The notes beneath the pieces were generated by a model, which saw only the letters and a list, made by a program, of their open reading frames with translations, was not told the DNA's origin and did not search any database. A stretch of 36,090 nt of DNA from JBOHSA01 sp050732995 (lineage in GTDB: Bacteria; Gemmatimonadota; Gemmatimonadetes; Gemmatimonadales; GWC2-71-9). The position numbers and the translations under genes are program-made. The stretch lies in contig JBOHSA010000193.1 in assembly GCA_050732995.1 (NCBI GenBank), positions 1 through 36,090 on the forward strand, written 5' to 3'. Shown piece by piece: positions 23,698 through 32,214 of the stretch (positions are counted from its first letter, which is position 1; every line of letters starts with the position of its first letter).

Positions 23698-24147
23698 TCA
23701 GGAGACACGAATCGACTTCACTTCATCGTTCTGGGCGATAGCGTTGACGATGTTCTGACCCTTGGTCACCTGGCCGAACACCGTGTGCACGCCATCCAGA
23801 TGCGGTTGGGGGGAGTGACAGATGAAGAACTGACTTCCCCCGGTGTCCGTCCCGGCGTGGGCCATGGAGAGCGTACCGGCGACGTGCTTGTGCGTGTTGC
23901 GCTGGGTCTCGCACTTGATCGTGTACCCCGGCCCGCCGGTGCCCACGCGACCCTTGCCGGTCTTGGAGATGGGGTCGCCGCCCTGGATCATGAAGTTCGG
24001 GATCACGCGGTGGAAGCGTGTGCCGTCGTAGAACGACGCGTTCGCGAGCTTTTCGAAGTTGGCCACGGTGTTCGGGACCTCGTCGGCGAACAGGTCCGCC
24101 TCGATCGTGCCTTTGGCGGTCACGATCACGGCTTTCTTGTTGGGCAT
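23698..24147 (-). CDS. Cyclophilin-type peptidyl-prolyl cis-trans isomerase
   Basis: 149 residues from the ATG at 24147, whose first base is shared with the stop of the aldo/keto reductase (TGATG). A longer frame to 25266 runs through that gene and is rejected. Cyclophilin motifs are complete: VPNTVANFEKLA, YDGTRFHRVIPNFMIQGGDP (active Arg of FHR and the MIQGGD strand), GTLSMAHAGTDTGGSQFFI and HLDGVHTVFGQV. No signal peptide, so this is the short cytoplasmic type that speeds proline isomerisation in folding proteins. The usual Trp of the binding pocket is replaced in the HLDGVHTVFG segment by His, as in many bacterial cyclophilins. Confidence 0.94.
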   Translation of the reverse strand: MPNKKAVIVTAKGTIEADLFADEVPNTVANFEKLANASFYDGTRFHRVIPNFMIQGGDPISKTGKGRVGTGGPGYTIKCETQRNTHKHVAGTLSMAHAGTDTGGSQFFICHSPQPHLDGVHTVFGQVTKGQNIVNAIAQNDEVKSIRVS

Positions 24148-25118
24148 CAGCTCCCCACGGACAGGTTGTCCTCGACCTGGGCGACCGTCTTCATGCCTAC
24201 AATCACAGTCGAGACGAGCGGGTTGTCCAGCACGAACTTGAGCGCCAGCTGGGCGGCGGTCAGCCCCGATTTGGCGCCGAGCTCGGCCACGCGCTGGCCC
24301 AGGGCGGCGAGCTGTGAGACGTAGGGCCGCGGCATCCGCGCGCGGATGTCGCCCTTGGGCCAGACGCTGTCCGGGGCGTACTTGCCGGCGAGGAAGCCGT
24401 TGGCGAGGGGCTCCCGGGCGATCACCCCCACGCCCGCGGCCCGCGCGGCGGGCAGGAACGCGTCCTCGACCTCGCGCCGCGCCAGATTGTACACGATCTG
24501 CACCGTGTCGGGCATCGTGGCGTTGACTGCGGCGAGCCCTTCCTCCGGCGGGTGCACCGACACGCCATAGAACCGGATCAGGCCCTCCCGCTTCAAGTCT
24601 TCGAGGACCTGATAGGTCTCCATCTGCGAGATCAGGTTCAGGGGCGGGTTGTGCAGCTGGAGCAGGTCGATGTAGTCGGTCCGCAACCGGCGCAGCGACT
24701 GGTCCACCGCGAAGCGCACGTAGGCGGCCGCGAAACTCGTGTCGTGGGTGATGGGCAGGGGCGCGTCGGCGGGCACGTGGTCGAGCGCCTGGCCGAGCGC
24801 CTGGCCGACCCGCTCCCGCAGCAGCGGGTGGATATCCCGGTTGTAGAAGTTGCCGCCCACCTTGGTGGCAAGCACCACGTGCTGGCGCACGTCCGCGAGC
24901 GCCTCGCCCAGGATTTCCTCGGAGTGGCCGTGGCCGTAGACGTCCGCCGTATCGAAGAACGTGCAACCCAGCTCGTAGGCGCGGCGGACGGCGCGCTTCG
25001 ACTCGGCATCGTCGGTAGGGCCGTAGGAATTGCCGTAATGGTTCCCGCCGATCGCCCAGCCGCCGAACCCGATCTGGCTCACGGCCAGGCCCGTGCGGCC
25101 AAGGACGCGCGTGTTCAT
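24147..25118 (-). CDS. Aldo/keto reductase
   Basis: 323 residues from the ATG at 25118, overlapping the YyaL-type stop by 4 bases (ATGA). It is an NADPH-dependent TIM-barrel oxidoreductase. The catalytic tetrad is visible: D56 and Y61 in FFDTADVYGHG, K86 in LATKVGG and H156 in LLQLHNPP. GRTGLAVSQIGFGGWAIGG at the start and GVGVIAREPLANGFLAGKY, LALKFVLDNPLVSTVIVG near the end are standard. About 25 residues at 105-130 form an insert between the Lys strand and the His strand. The substrate cannot be named; it is probably an aldehyde or sugar. Confidence 0.92.
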   Translation of the reverse strand: MNTRVLGRTGLAVSQIGFGGWAIGGNHYGNSYGPTDDAESKRAVRRAYELGCTFFDTADVYGHGHSEEILGEALADVRQHVVLATKVGGNFYNRDIHPLLRERVGQALGQALDHVPADAPLPITHDTSFAAAYVRFAVDQSLRRLRTDYIDLLQLHNPPLNLISQMETYQVLEDLKREGLIRFYGVSVHPPEEGLAAVNATMPDTVQIVYNLARREVEDAFLPAARAAGVGVIAREPLANGFLAGKYAPDSVWPKGDIRARMPRPYVSQLAALGQRVAELGAKSGLTAAQLALKFVLDNPLVSTVIVGMKTVAQVEDNLSVGS

Positions 25119-27112
25119 CGCAACAGCTCCGCGAGCGCCTCGGGTGTCGCGACCGGCAGGGAGCAGGTCGTGCCGACGCACACGGTGGCGGCGGGGCGGT
25201 CGGCGACGCGTCGCACCACGACCCGGCGCGGCCGGTAGGTCTGCAACGCCACGAGGTGCATGGCACACGCCGGCCCTGCGCCCGCCGGGCCCGACACCTC
25301 GACGCGCGTCACCGGGTGCAGCGCCCAATCCACCGCCCGGAGCAATGTGGCGCCGTGCAGGGCGAGCTGTGCGCCGGCGCCGACGAACGCCGCGAGCTGC
25401 CGGTCGAGCAGGCGGCGCCATTCCGGGCCGTCCGTCAGGGCCCAGAGGCGCGCCAGCACCAGGGCGGCGACTCCGTTGGCCGAGGGCGTGGGCGCGTCCT
25501 GGACCGGCTTGGCGCGCGTGGCGAGATACGCCGGCTGGACCACACCGTCCGGGTTCCGTGCCAGGTCGAAGAACCCGCCGGCGGCCTCGTCCCAGTGCGC
25601 CTCTCCTCCGCAGTAGCGCATCACCGTCACCGCGCGCTCGAGCCAAGCGGCCTCGCCCGTCGACTCGTAGGCGTCGAGGAAGGCGGCCGCGCTCTGGACG
25701 CTGTCGTCCAACAGCCCGCACGGCACCGACCGGCCGATCACGTGGCCCATCCCACCTCCCGCATCCCACGCCTGTTCCCAAATATTGACCAAGACCCTCA
25801 GCCCCAAGGCGTTGCACTCCGGTCGGTCGAGCACCGCCCCGGCCTGGAGGAACGCTCCGGCCATCATGGCGTTCCAGTTCACATAAGCAGTCCGGTCCAC
25901 GAACGGCGCCGGGCGAAGATCCCGGGCGGCCTTCAGCTTGCGGAGGGCGCCCTGGAGCACGGGCCACTCGTCGTCGCCCGCCGGGTCGCGCTTCCACCAC
26001 AACACGTTCTTCCGTGAGTTGTGGTGCATCTCTCCCTGCTCTTCCAAATCGAACACCCGTCGCACCACGTCGAATTCGCGATCGGATAGGGCCGCTCTGG
26101 CCTCCTCCTGGGTCCACGTCCAGTAGTCGCCGTCGTCCCCGAAGGCGACGTCGGCGTCTTGGGAGGAATGGAAGACGCCGCGCGCGGGATCAGCCAGCAC
26201 TTCCAGCACCCAGTCCACGACTCCCGAGGCGACGCGCTTGAACAGTGGAGTCCCCAGGGCGGCGTACCCGTCGAGGTAGGCCCGGAGCAGCTCCGAGTTG
26301 TCGTACGACATCTTCTCGAAGTGGGGCACGATCCAACGCTCGTCCACCGAGTACCGATGGAACCCGCCACCCACGTGGTCGCGGATGCCGCCCTGCGCCA
26401 TGCCGGTGAGCGTTTTCTCCACGACCTGGCGCGGCCACTCCATTCCCTCCCCGCCGCGCCAGCGGGCGAGCAGGAACTGGCACCCGGCGGGGTGGGGGAA
26501 CTTGGGGGCCGTGCCGAAGCCGCCGTAGCGGACGTCGAACAGCCGGGCCATCTGGTCGGCGGCATCCGCCAGCAGGCGCGCATCGATGCGTCCGCTCTGC
26601 GCTTCGTCCAGCGATTCGGCCACGTGCTGGCGGATCGCCCGGGCATTGTTCGCGACCTTTTCGTGGTCCTCCCGGTAGAGCCGGGCGATCTGCTGCAACA
26701 CCGACGGGAAGCCAGGCCGGCCGAAGGCGTTGCCCTCGGGCGGGAAGTACGTGCCGCCGAAGAACACTTCGCCCCCGGGCGTGAGGAACGCGGTCAGCGG
26801 CCAGCCCCCCTGCCCGGCGACCGCCGAGACCGCGCGCTGATACCGCGCGTCGACGTCGGGGCGCTCGTCGCGGTCGACTTTGACGCAAACGAAGTCGCGG
26901 TTCAGGATTTCGGCCACCGCCGGATCCTCGTACGACTCGCCGTCCATCACGTGGCACCAGTGGCACCAGACGGCGCCGATGTCGAGCAGGACCGGTTTGT
27001 TTTCGGCCCGCGCCCGCGCGAACGCCGCCTCGCCCCAGGGGTGCCAGTGCACGGGTTGGTGGGCGGCGGATTGGAGATAGGCCGAGGGCTCGGAAGCGAG
27101 AAGGTTGGGCAT
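25115..27112 (-). CDS. YyaL/spermatogenesis-associated-20-like thioredoxin-domain protein (DUF255)
   Basis: 665 residues. The N-terminal thioredoxin-like domain (1-165) starts NLLASEPSAYLQSAAHQPV.W and carries CHWC (C50, C53) in VWCHWCHVMDGESYEDP, then VKVDRDERPDVDARYQ and GQGGWPLTAFLTPGGE. The large C-terminal part is an alpha/alpha barrel of the six-hairpin glycosidase type, with FHRYSVDERWIVPHFEKMSYD, GVFHSSQDAD and NWNAMMAGAFLQAG. This two-domain layout and length are those of the YyaL family, found in all domains of life with no firmly set function. It follows the M20 gene by 4 bases. No signal peptide, so cytoplasmic. Confidence 0.93.
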   Translation of the reverse strand: MPNLLASEPSAYLQSAAHQPVHWHPWGEAAFARARAENKPVLLDIGAVWCHWCHVMDGESYEDPAVAEILNRDFVCVKVDRDERPDVDARYQRAVSAVAGQGGWPLTAFLTPGGEVFFGGTYFPPEGNAFGRPGFPSVLQQIARLYREDHEKVANNARAIRQHVAESLDEAQSGRIDARLLADAADQMARLFDVRYGGFGTAPKFPHPAGCQFLLARWRGGEGMEWPRQVVEKTLTGMAQGGIRDHVGGGFHRYSVDERWIVPHFEKMSYDNSELLRAYLDGYAALGTPLFKRVASGVVDWVLEVLADPARGVFHSSQDADVAFGDDGDYWTWTQEEARAALSDREFDVVRRVFDLEEQGEMHHNSRKNVLWWKRDPAGDDEWPVLQGALRKLKAARDLRPAPFVDRTAYVNWNAMMAGAFLQAGAVLDRPECNALGLRVLVNIWEQAWDAGGGMGHVIGRSVPCGLLDDSVQSAAAFLDAYESTGEAAWLERAVTVMRYCGGEAHWDEAAGGFFDLARNPDGVVQPAYLATRAKPVQDAPTPSANGVAALVLARLWALTDGPEWRRLLDRQLAAFVGAGAQLALHGATLLRAVDWALHPVTRVEVSGPAGAGPACAMHLVALQTYRPRRVVVRRVADRPAATVCVGTTCSLPVATPEALAELLR

Positions 27113-27116
27113 CAGC

Positions 27117-28286
27117 TCACCGAGCGGTCTCCAGGTAGCGCACCGCGGTGCGCGTCATCAGCTCCGCGCCGATCACCAGGGCCTCCTCGTCGAAGTCGAA
27201 TCGCGGGCTGTGGTGCGGTGGTGCTCCCTCCGGTCTCGGTGCCGAGCCCACGAACGCGAAGCAACCGGGGACCCGCTGGAGGAAGTAGGACATGTCCTCG
27301 CCGCCCATCGTGCGGACGCCCCCGATGACCCGGTCCGGTCCGACGATCTCGGCGGCAACGTCGCGCATGAGCCCCGCCATCCGGGCGTCGTTGACGAGGG
27401 GTCCGGAGAGGCGCCGGTACCGGCACTCGGCGGTCGCGCTGAACGCGAGCGCGATCGCCTGGGCGGTATGGCCCACCAGCTGAGGCGCTTCCTCCCAGAA
27501 CCGGCCCCCGAAGGTCCGCACCGTGCCACGCAGCACCGCCCGCTCGGGGATGACGTTGAATGCGTGGCCCGCGTTCACCTGTGTCACCGATACCACGGCT
27601 TCCTCGAGCGGGTTCCGCCGGCGCGCGACGAGACTCTGGAGCGCCGTGACGATGTGTGCTGCGGCGAGCACGGAATCCACGGTCTGATGCGGCGCCGCCG
27701 CATGACCGCCCTTGCCCTGGACCGTGATCTCGAACTCGTCCACGGAGGCCATCACCGGGCCGGGCATGATCCCGATGGTCCCGACTGCGAGGTCGTTCCA
27801 GAGATGGATCCCGAACGCGGCGTGCACCGCCGGGGCGTCGAGGACCCCGTCCTTGATCATCGCTTCGGCGCCGTTGCTGATCTCCTCGGCGGGCTGGAAC
27901 GCGAGTTTGACCGTGCCCCCGTCGGGGAGGGCGGACCCGGCGAGCCGGCGGGCCACCTCGAGCCCGATCGCGACGTGCCCGTCGTGACCGCAGGCGTGCA
28001 TCTTCCCCGGGTGGCGGGAGCGGTGAGGGAGATCGTTCGCTTCCTCGATCGGCAACGCGTCCATATCGGCGCGCAGCAGGACGCACCGCCCGCTTTCCCC
28101 CCCCCCGCCTCGGACGCCCACCACGCCCGTCCGCCCCACGCCGGTCCGCACCACATAGCCGAGCTGTTGCAGCCGCTCGGCGGCGAGTGCGCCGGTGCGC
28201 GTTTCCTCGAACCCGAGCTCCGGGTGGGCGTGGAGATCGCGCCGCGTGGCGACAAGGGCGTCGCGATCCACGGGAGGCAGCGGCAT
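27117..28286 (-). CDS. M20-family amidohydrolase/metallopeptidase
   Basis: 389 residues from the ATG at 28286, sharing one base with the endonuclease III stop (TGATG). The frame is open 38 codons further upstream, inside that gene. Metal ligands fit the M20D group (hippurate, indole-acetyl-amino-acid and N-acyl amino acid hydrolases): C99, H101 in HACGHDGH, E134-E135 in FQPAEE, His in GIHLWND and the late His of HHSPRFDFDE. RRDLHAHPELGFEE is the usual start. The dimerisation domain lies at about 185-300 (FEITVQGKGGHAAAPHQTVD). A 10-C tract at 28097-28106 encodes the GGG of residues 60-63. It is probably cytoplasmic and cleaves acyl groups from amino acids. Confidence 0.92.
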   Translation of the reverse strand: MPLPPVDRDALVATRRDLHAHPELGFEETRTGALAAERLQQLGYVVRTGVGRTGVVGVRGGGGESGRCVLLRADMDALPIEEANDLPHRSRHPGKMHACGHDGHVAIGLEVARRLAGSALPDGGTVKLAFQPAEEISNGAEAMIKDGVLDAPAVHAAFGIHLWNDLAVGTIGIMPGPVMASVDEFEITVQGKGGHAAAPHQTVDSVLAAAHIVTALQSLVARRRNPLEEAVVSVTQVNAGHAFNVIPERAVLRGTVRTFGGRFWEEAPQLVGHTAQAIALAFSATAECRYRRLSGPLVNDARMAGLMRDVAAEIVGPDRVIGGVRTMGGEDMSYFLQRVPGCFAFVGSAPRPEGAPPHHSPRFDFDEEALVIGAELMTRTAVRYLETAR

Positions 28287-29005
28287 CACACGCGCGAGCC
28301 CGGGCACAGGTCGTTGACCACGCATGCCTCGCACTTCGGCCGTCGGGCGACGCACACGCTCCGGCCGTGCTCGATCAGCGTGTGTCCGAACCACGTCCAT
28401 CGCTCCCGCGGCACGAGCGCCATCAGATCGCGCTCGATCTTTTCCGGGGTGTCCTGCCGCGTGAGCTTCAGCAGTCGGCTAATGCGGTGGACGTGGGTGT
28501 CCACCACCACGCCGTCGTTCTTGCCGAACCAGGTACCGAGAATCACGTTGGCGGTCTTGCGGCCGACGCCGGGCAGCTGGGTCAGCGCTTCCATCGTCTC
28601 CGGCACGCGCCCGCCGTGCCGCTCGACCAGCGCCTGCGCCATGCCGATGATCGATTTGGTCTTGTTGCGGAAGAAGCCGGTGGACTGGATCTCCCGCTCG
28701 AGGACCGCCGGGTCTGCCGCGGCGTAGTCCGCCGCGGAGCGGTACTTCGCGAACAGGTGGGGCGTGACCATGTTGACCCGCGCGTCGGTGCATTGTGCGG
28801 AGAGGATGGTCGCCACGACGAGATCGAGGGCGCTCGTGTGACGCAGCGCGCACGTCGCGTCGGGGTAGGTTCGGGCCAGCTGGTCGAGGATCTTGCTCGC
28901 GCGGGCGCGGCGATGGGCTTGGCTCTCGACGCCCCTCCCCCCCCCCCCGCGTCCACTCCCCCGTCGCTCCCGGCGGCGCGCCGGTTTCCGTTTCGTCCGC
29001 GACAT
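28286..29005 (-). CDS. nth: Endonuclease III (DNA glycosylase/AP lyase)
   Basis: 239 residues from the ATG at 29005. The helix-hairpin-helix is LPGVGRKTANVIL with the catalytic Lys at 150, and the catalytic Asp is D169 in VVVDTHVHR. The iron-sulphur cluster ligands C218-x6-C225-x2-C228-x5-C234 are complete. It removes oxidised pyrimidines and cuts the abasic site in base-excision repair. Odd point: residues 1-27 are an added Arg/Lys/Gly-rich tail, partly coded by a 12-C run (28937-28948) that makes the GGGG stretch. The body from about residue 35 (SKILDQLARTYPDA) matches the normal start of the family (about 211 residues). It lies 2 bases after the methyltransferase-like gene. Confidence 0.95.
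   Translation of the reverse strand: MSRTKRKPARRRERRGSGRGGGGRGVESQAHRRARASKILDQLARTYPDATCALRHTSALDLVVATILSAQCTDARVNMVTPHLFAKYRSAADYAAADPAVLEREIQSTGFFRNKTKSIIGMAQALVERHGGRVPETMEALTQLPGVGRKTANVILGTWFGKNDGVVVDTHVHRISRLLKLTRQDTPEKIERDLMALVPRERWTWFGHTLIEHGRSVCVARRPKCEACVVNDLCPGSRV
28937..28948. repeat. 12-base C homopolymer inside the endonuclease III gene
   Basis: Twelve C on the plus strand (G on the coding strand), in frame as four Gly codons near the protein N-terminus. Similar tracts are 10 C at 28097-28106 (M20 gene) and 11 C at 10046-10056 (DUF5916 gene). Loss or gain of a base would frameshift each gene early or midway. Confidence 0.8.
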
Positions 29006-29007
29006 GC

Positions 29008-29679
29008 TCACCACACGCCGGGGAGGAGTCGCCATCTGACCGTGTTCGCGTACGCCTGATAGCCGTCCAGGTGCCGGACCAGGTAGCGGTCTTCGATCAC
29101 CGCGCGGCGCAGGACGAGGAGCGTGCACACCAGCGCGGGGACGAGCGCCCACCAGGAGCCCAGGGCGAGGGCGCTGCAGGGCGGGACCAGGAGCATGCCG
29201 AGGTAGCCCGGGTGTCGCACGACGCGATAAGGCCCCCGGGTGACGAGCTGGTGCGCGCGCTCCGTCTGGATTCTGACGACCGGCGAGAAGAAGCGGTTCA
29301 CGGCCACGGCCCAGACGAGCCAGGCCATCGCCGCGGTGGATCCCAGGAGCCCCGCCCCCCGCAGGGCGGGCCCCACGCTGTCCGACCAGTGGTAGCGGCC
29401 CGCATCGAGCGTCCCCACGACGAGGTGGGCGAACAGGAAGACGGTCATCGGCACGCGGCGCCAGCGGTCGATCCCTCCGGGGCCGGGCCGGCGGCGCTCG
29501 CGGGCGAGCTCGGGATCGATGGTCAGCACCAGGACGAGCGCGGCCACGGACGTCGCCGCGAGATACGCCCAGTAGAGCGCGTCCCCCCATCGCCCGGAGA
29601 GCGCGAACAGGATCGCGCCGTACAGCACGGTCACGGCGGCCCACCGCGCGAGCCGGTCGGCCAGCATTCGGGGCGTCAC
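29008..29679 (-). CDS. Isoprenylcysteine-carboxyl-methyltransferase-like membrane protein
   Basis: 223 residues from a GTG at 29679 that overlaps the PolX stop (GTGA); an ATG at 29667 is the alternative. There are four to five membrane helices: WAAVTVLYGAILFAL, LYWAYLAATSVAALVLVL, MTVFLFAHLVVGTLD, GLLGSTAAMAWLVWAVAV and ALALGSWWALVPALVCTLLVL. The C-terminal motif RGPYRVVRHPGYLGMLL and the end EDRYLVRHLDGYQAYANTVRWRLLP are the SAM-binding signature of the ICMT/PEMT superfamily. In bacteria such proteins methylate small isoprenoid or lipid substrates; the actual one is not known. It is inner-membrane and co-transcribed with PolX and endonuclease III. Confidence 0.87.
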   Translation of the reverse strand: MTPRMLADRLARWAAVTVLYGAILFALSGRWGDALYWAYLAATSVAALVLVLTIDPELARERRRPGPGGIDRWRRVPMTVFLFAHLVVGTLDAGRYHWSDSVGPALRGAGLLGSTAAMAWLVWAVAVNRFFSPVVRIQTERAHQLVTRGPYRVVRHPGYLGMLLVPPCSALALGSWWALVPALVCTLLVLRRAVIEDRYLVRHLDGYQAYANTVRWRLLPGVW

Positions 29680-31379
29680 AACCCGCGCCGCCGCCGGGTT
29701 TGCGCGAGAAACGCGTCCGCATCGCGCGTGTTGAGCACCTGCGGCGCCTCGAGCCACCCCTTGCGCGCGATCCCGATCCCCACGGCGACGTTGCTCATGC
29801 CGCCGACCGAGTGGGCGTCGGCGCCGATCGCAATGGTGACGCCGAGCTCCCGCGCGCGCCGCACCAGACGCCAGTCGAGGTCGAGCCGATGGGGGTCGGC
29901 GTTCACCTCGATGGCGACGCCGCGCTCCACCGCGCGGGCGAACACCCGCTCGAGGTCGATCGGGTAGGGGTCGCGGGACAGCAGCAGCCGGCCGGTCGGA
30001 TGGCCGAGGATGGCCGTGTGGGGGTCGTCCAGCGCCCGGAGCACGCGCTCCGTCATCTCGCCTTCGCTCATGCCGAACCGCGAATGAATCGAGCCGATCA
30101 CGAAATCGAACCGGTCGAGCACGTCGGGCCCGTAGTCGAGGGTGCCGTCCGCGAGGATGTCGGCTTCCACTCCCTTCAGGGCGCGGAAGCCGTCGGCCGC
30201 GCGATTCACCGCGTCGATTTCGGCGTGTTGGCGGTCGACGTCCTGGGGCTTGAGCCCGCCGGCGTAGGCGGCCGACTGGCTGTGGTCGGTGATCCCGAGC
30301 CACTCGTACCCCGCCTGGCGGCAGGCGCCGGCCCATTCCGCGACCGTGACCGTGCCGTCCGAATAGGTGGTGTGGCAGTGCACGAAGCCCTTGAGCTCCT
30401 GCTCCTCGATCAAGCGGGGCAGGGTGCCCGCGGCGGCGGCCGCGCACTCCCCTGTGCCCTCGCGCAGCTCGGGCGGGATCCAGGCGAGGCCGAGCGCGCG
30501 GTAGACGCTCGCCTCGTCCGGGAAGCGCCCGCTCGGGTCGAGGGCCACGCCCGCGGCGCGCGCCCGCATCTGGAGGTCGTCCCAGTGCGCCGGAGCGCCC
30601 GTCGCGCGGATCCAGGCGAGGCCGAAGTCCTCCGCGGTGGCGATCACGACGTCGACCACCGTGCCGCCGGCGAACCGCAGGGTGACGGCCCCTTCCTGGC
30701 CCGCGAACTCCGTGACGCCGGGCGCGTCTCCCAGCCGCTTCACGAGCGCTGCGCGCGCGTCGCCTCCGGCGTGGACGACCACGAGATCCAGGTCGCGGAT
30801 GATCTCGCGCCGCCGCCGTACACTCCCCGCGATCTCCACCCGCTCGACACCCTCGAGCGCGGCCAGGGCGCGCTGCACCCCGGCGGCCTCGTCCCACGCG
30901 TGGTGAAACAGACGGAATTCGCTCGAGCGGCGCAGAAACGCGATCCCCCGACGCACGTTGTCGGCCGTCTTGTCTCCGAAGCGCGGCAGCTGGGCGAGGC
31001 GCCCATCGGTCGCCGCGGCCTCCAGCTCGGTCAAGGATTCGACGTGCAACGCGTCGTAGATCTGCCGCACCTTGGTCACGCCCAGCCCCGGAATGCGGAG
31101 CATCTCCACGAGGCCGGGCGGGATCTGCTCGCGCAGCTCGTCGAGGGCGCTCGAGCGGCCCGTCGTGAGCAGGTCGCGCACGATCTCGAGCGTCGCCGCT
31201 CCGACACCCTTCACCTCCGCGAGCGCGCCCGACTCGAGTCCGTCCCGGAGCTCCCCCGGGAAGGCGGCGATGGCCCGGGCGGCGTTGTGGAAGGCGCGGA
31301 CGCGGAACGCGTTGTCGCCGCGCAGCTCGAGAAACGCCGCGAGCTGCTCGAGGACCTGACGAACGGCCTGCTTGTCCAT
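29676..31379 (-). CDS. polX: Bacterial family X DNA polymerase/PHP 3'-5' exonuclease
   Basis: 567 residues, the standard length of bacterial PolX. The start at 31379 begins MDKQAVRQVLEQLAAFLELRG. The 8-kDa and fingers regions have helix-hairpin-helix motifs EVKGVGAATLEI and RIPGLGVTKVRQIYD. The palm has GSVRRRREIIRDLDLVVV (two catalytic Asp) and VVDVVIA for the third. The C-terminal PHP domain (about 330-567) starts GFVHCHTTYSDGT and has WLGITDHSQSA, DFVIGSIHS, ILGHPTGRLL and IEVNADPHRLD, IAIGADAHS, giving all metal ligands. The enzyme fills short gaps in base-excision repair and trims 3' ends. That endonuclease III lies two genes downstream in the same run fits this role. Confidence 0.96.
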   Translation of the reverse strand: MDKQAVRQVLEQLAAFLELRGDNAFRVRAFHNAARAIAAFPGELRDGLESGALAEVKGVGAATLEIVRDLLTTGRSSALDELREQIPPGLVEMLRIPGLGVTKVRQIYDALHVESLTELEAAATDGRLAQLPRFGDKTADNVRRGIAFLRRSSEFRLFHHAWDEAAGVQRALAALEGVERVEIAGSVRRRREIIRDLDLVVVHAGGDARAALVKRLGDAPGVTEFAGQEGAVTLRFAGGTVVDVVIATAEDFGLAWIRATGAPAHWDDLQMRARAAGVALDPSGRFPDEASVYRALGLAWIPPELREGTGECAAAAAGTLPRLIEEQELKGFVHCHTTYSDGTVTVAEWAGACRQAGYEWLGITDHSQSAAYAGGLKPQDVDRQHAEIDAVNRAADGFRALKGVEADILADGTLDYGPDVLDRFDFVIGSIHSRFGMSEGEMTERVLRALDDPHTAILGHPTGRLLLSRDPYPIDLERVFARAVERGVAIEVNADPHRLDLDWRLVRRARELGVTIAIGADAHSVGGMSNVAVGIGIARKGWLEAPQVLNTRDADAFLAQTRRRRGL

Positions 31380-31403
31380 GCGAGCGAGGAACGTAATGCG
31401 GGA

Positions 31404-31495
31404 AGCGGGACGCGGGAAGCGCGCAGCGCTACGCGACCACGACGAACCGCTCGGACGAGTCGTGTCCGAACGGATCCCGCTTGCCGCGTCCCGCT
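31404..31495. repeat. Imperfect inverted repeat around the stop of an unrecognised gene
   Basis: Bases 31404-31423 (AGCGGGACGCGGGAAGCGCG) match the reverse complement of 31476-31495 at 18 of 20 positions. The left arm lies in the 49-base gap before PolX, and the right arm is inside the end of the gene at 31429. The left arm also contains a doubled GCGGGAAGCG word. It may form a stem in the mRNA between the two genes. Confidence 0.5.
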
Positions 31496-32214
31496 GCCCC
31501 GGCGGGCGGGGGCAGGACGGCCAGGAGCCGGCACGTGAGCAGCAACAGCTCACCGGCGTTGGCCAGCGAGGCGAGCTGCGCTTCCCGTGCACCGGGGAGT
31601 CGGGGCGCGAACGGCGGAGTGCCGTCCTCCCGCCCGGCCGCCACCTCGATTTCGTCACCGGCGGGATCCTCGGGGTCGGCGCGGCCTTCGACCGCGACCG
31701 CGCTGAAGCCTGGCCGGTCGGCCCGCAGGCCGAACACGCCGAGGACCGTGATGCCGCCCGTCCGGCCGGTTTCGGTCACGAACATCCCGTCGAGCGGCTC
31801 GGCGGCCTCGCCCGCCGCCGGCGTCCCCCACACGCGCAGCTCGGGGAGCTGGAGGTACAACGCGGGCTGCGCGAGGTGCGAGCTGAGCGCGGCGCCCGCC
31901 CGCCCGGCGAGGACGCGCTCGAGCGGCACGGGGCCGACCTGGTACACCCAGCCGCCGGCCGCCCAGTGGCGGTAAGCGTGGTGCAGCAGGCGCACGTGCC
32001 CGTCGAGCGCCTCGGCGGGCTCCTCGGCCGACACCAGCTCGCGCAGCAGACGCCCCACCGGCTCGAGCAGTACGAACCCGTCGCGATCGGTTGAGGCGAG
32101 CGCTCCCTGCGCCAGGTGTTGCGCAATGGCCGGGAACCGCTCGCCGGCGAGGGCGCCGAACACGAGGCCGAACGGCGTGAGTCGAGCGGGGGGAGGAGAG
32201 GGAGGGGGACTCAC
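31429..32214 (-). CDS. Conserved-looking protein of unknown function
   Basis: 261 residues from a GTG at 32214 that overlaps the alpha/beta hydrolase stop (GTGA). A Pro/Ser-rich first 12 residues lead into LTPFGLVFGALAGERFPAIAQ, helical segments with many Leu and Ala (GRLLRELVSAEEPAEALDGH, VRLLHHAYRHWAAGGWVYQV) and a beta-rich part: YLQLPELRVWGTP, PLDGMFVTETGRTGG, TVLGVFGLRADRPGFSAVAVEG. The end is SSERFVVVA. There is no signal peptide, membrane helix or catalytic motif that I recognise. Codon pattern and frame length support a real gene. It lies between the hydrolase and PolX. Confidence 0.6.
   Translation of the reverse strand: MSPPPSPPPARLTPFGLVFGALAGERFPAIAQHLAQGALASTDRDGFVLLEPVGRLLRELVSAEEPAEALDGHVRLLHHAYRHWAAGGWVYQVGPVPLERVLAGRAGAALSSHLAQPALYLQLPELRVWGTPAAGEAAEPLDGMFVTETGRTGGITVLGVFGLRADRPGFSAVAVEGRADPEDPAGDEIEVAAGREDGTPPFAPRLPGAREAQLASLANAGELLLLTCRLLAVLPPPAGAAGRGKRDPFGHDSSERFVVVA

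Noticed and set aside
24148..25266. Long N-terminal extension of the cyclophilin
   Set aside because: Antisense-like frame inside the aldo/keto reductase; the ATG at 24147 gives a standard cyclophilin.
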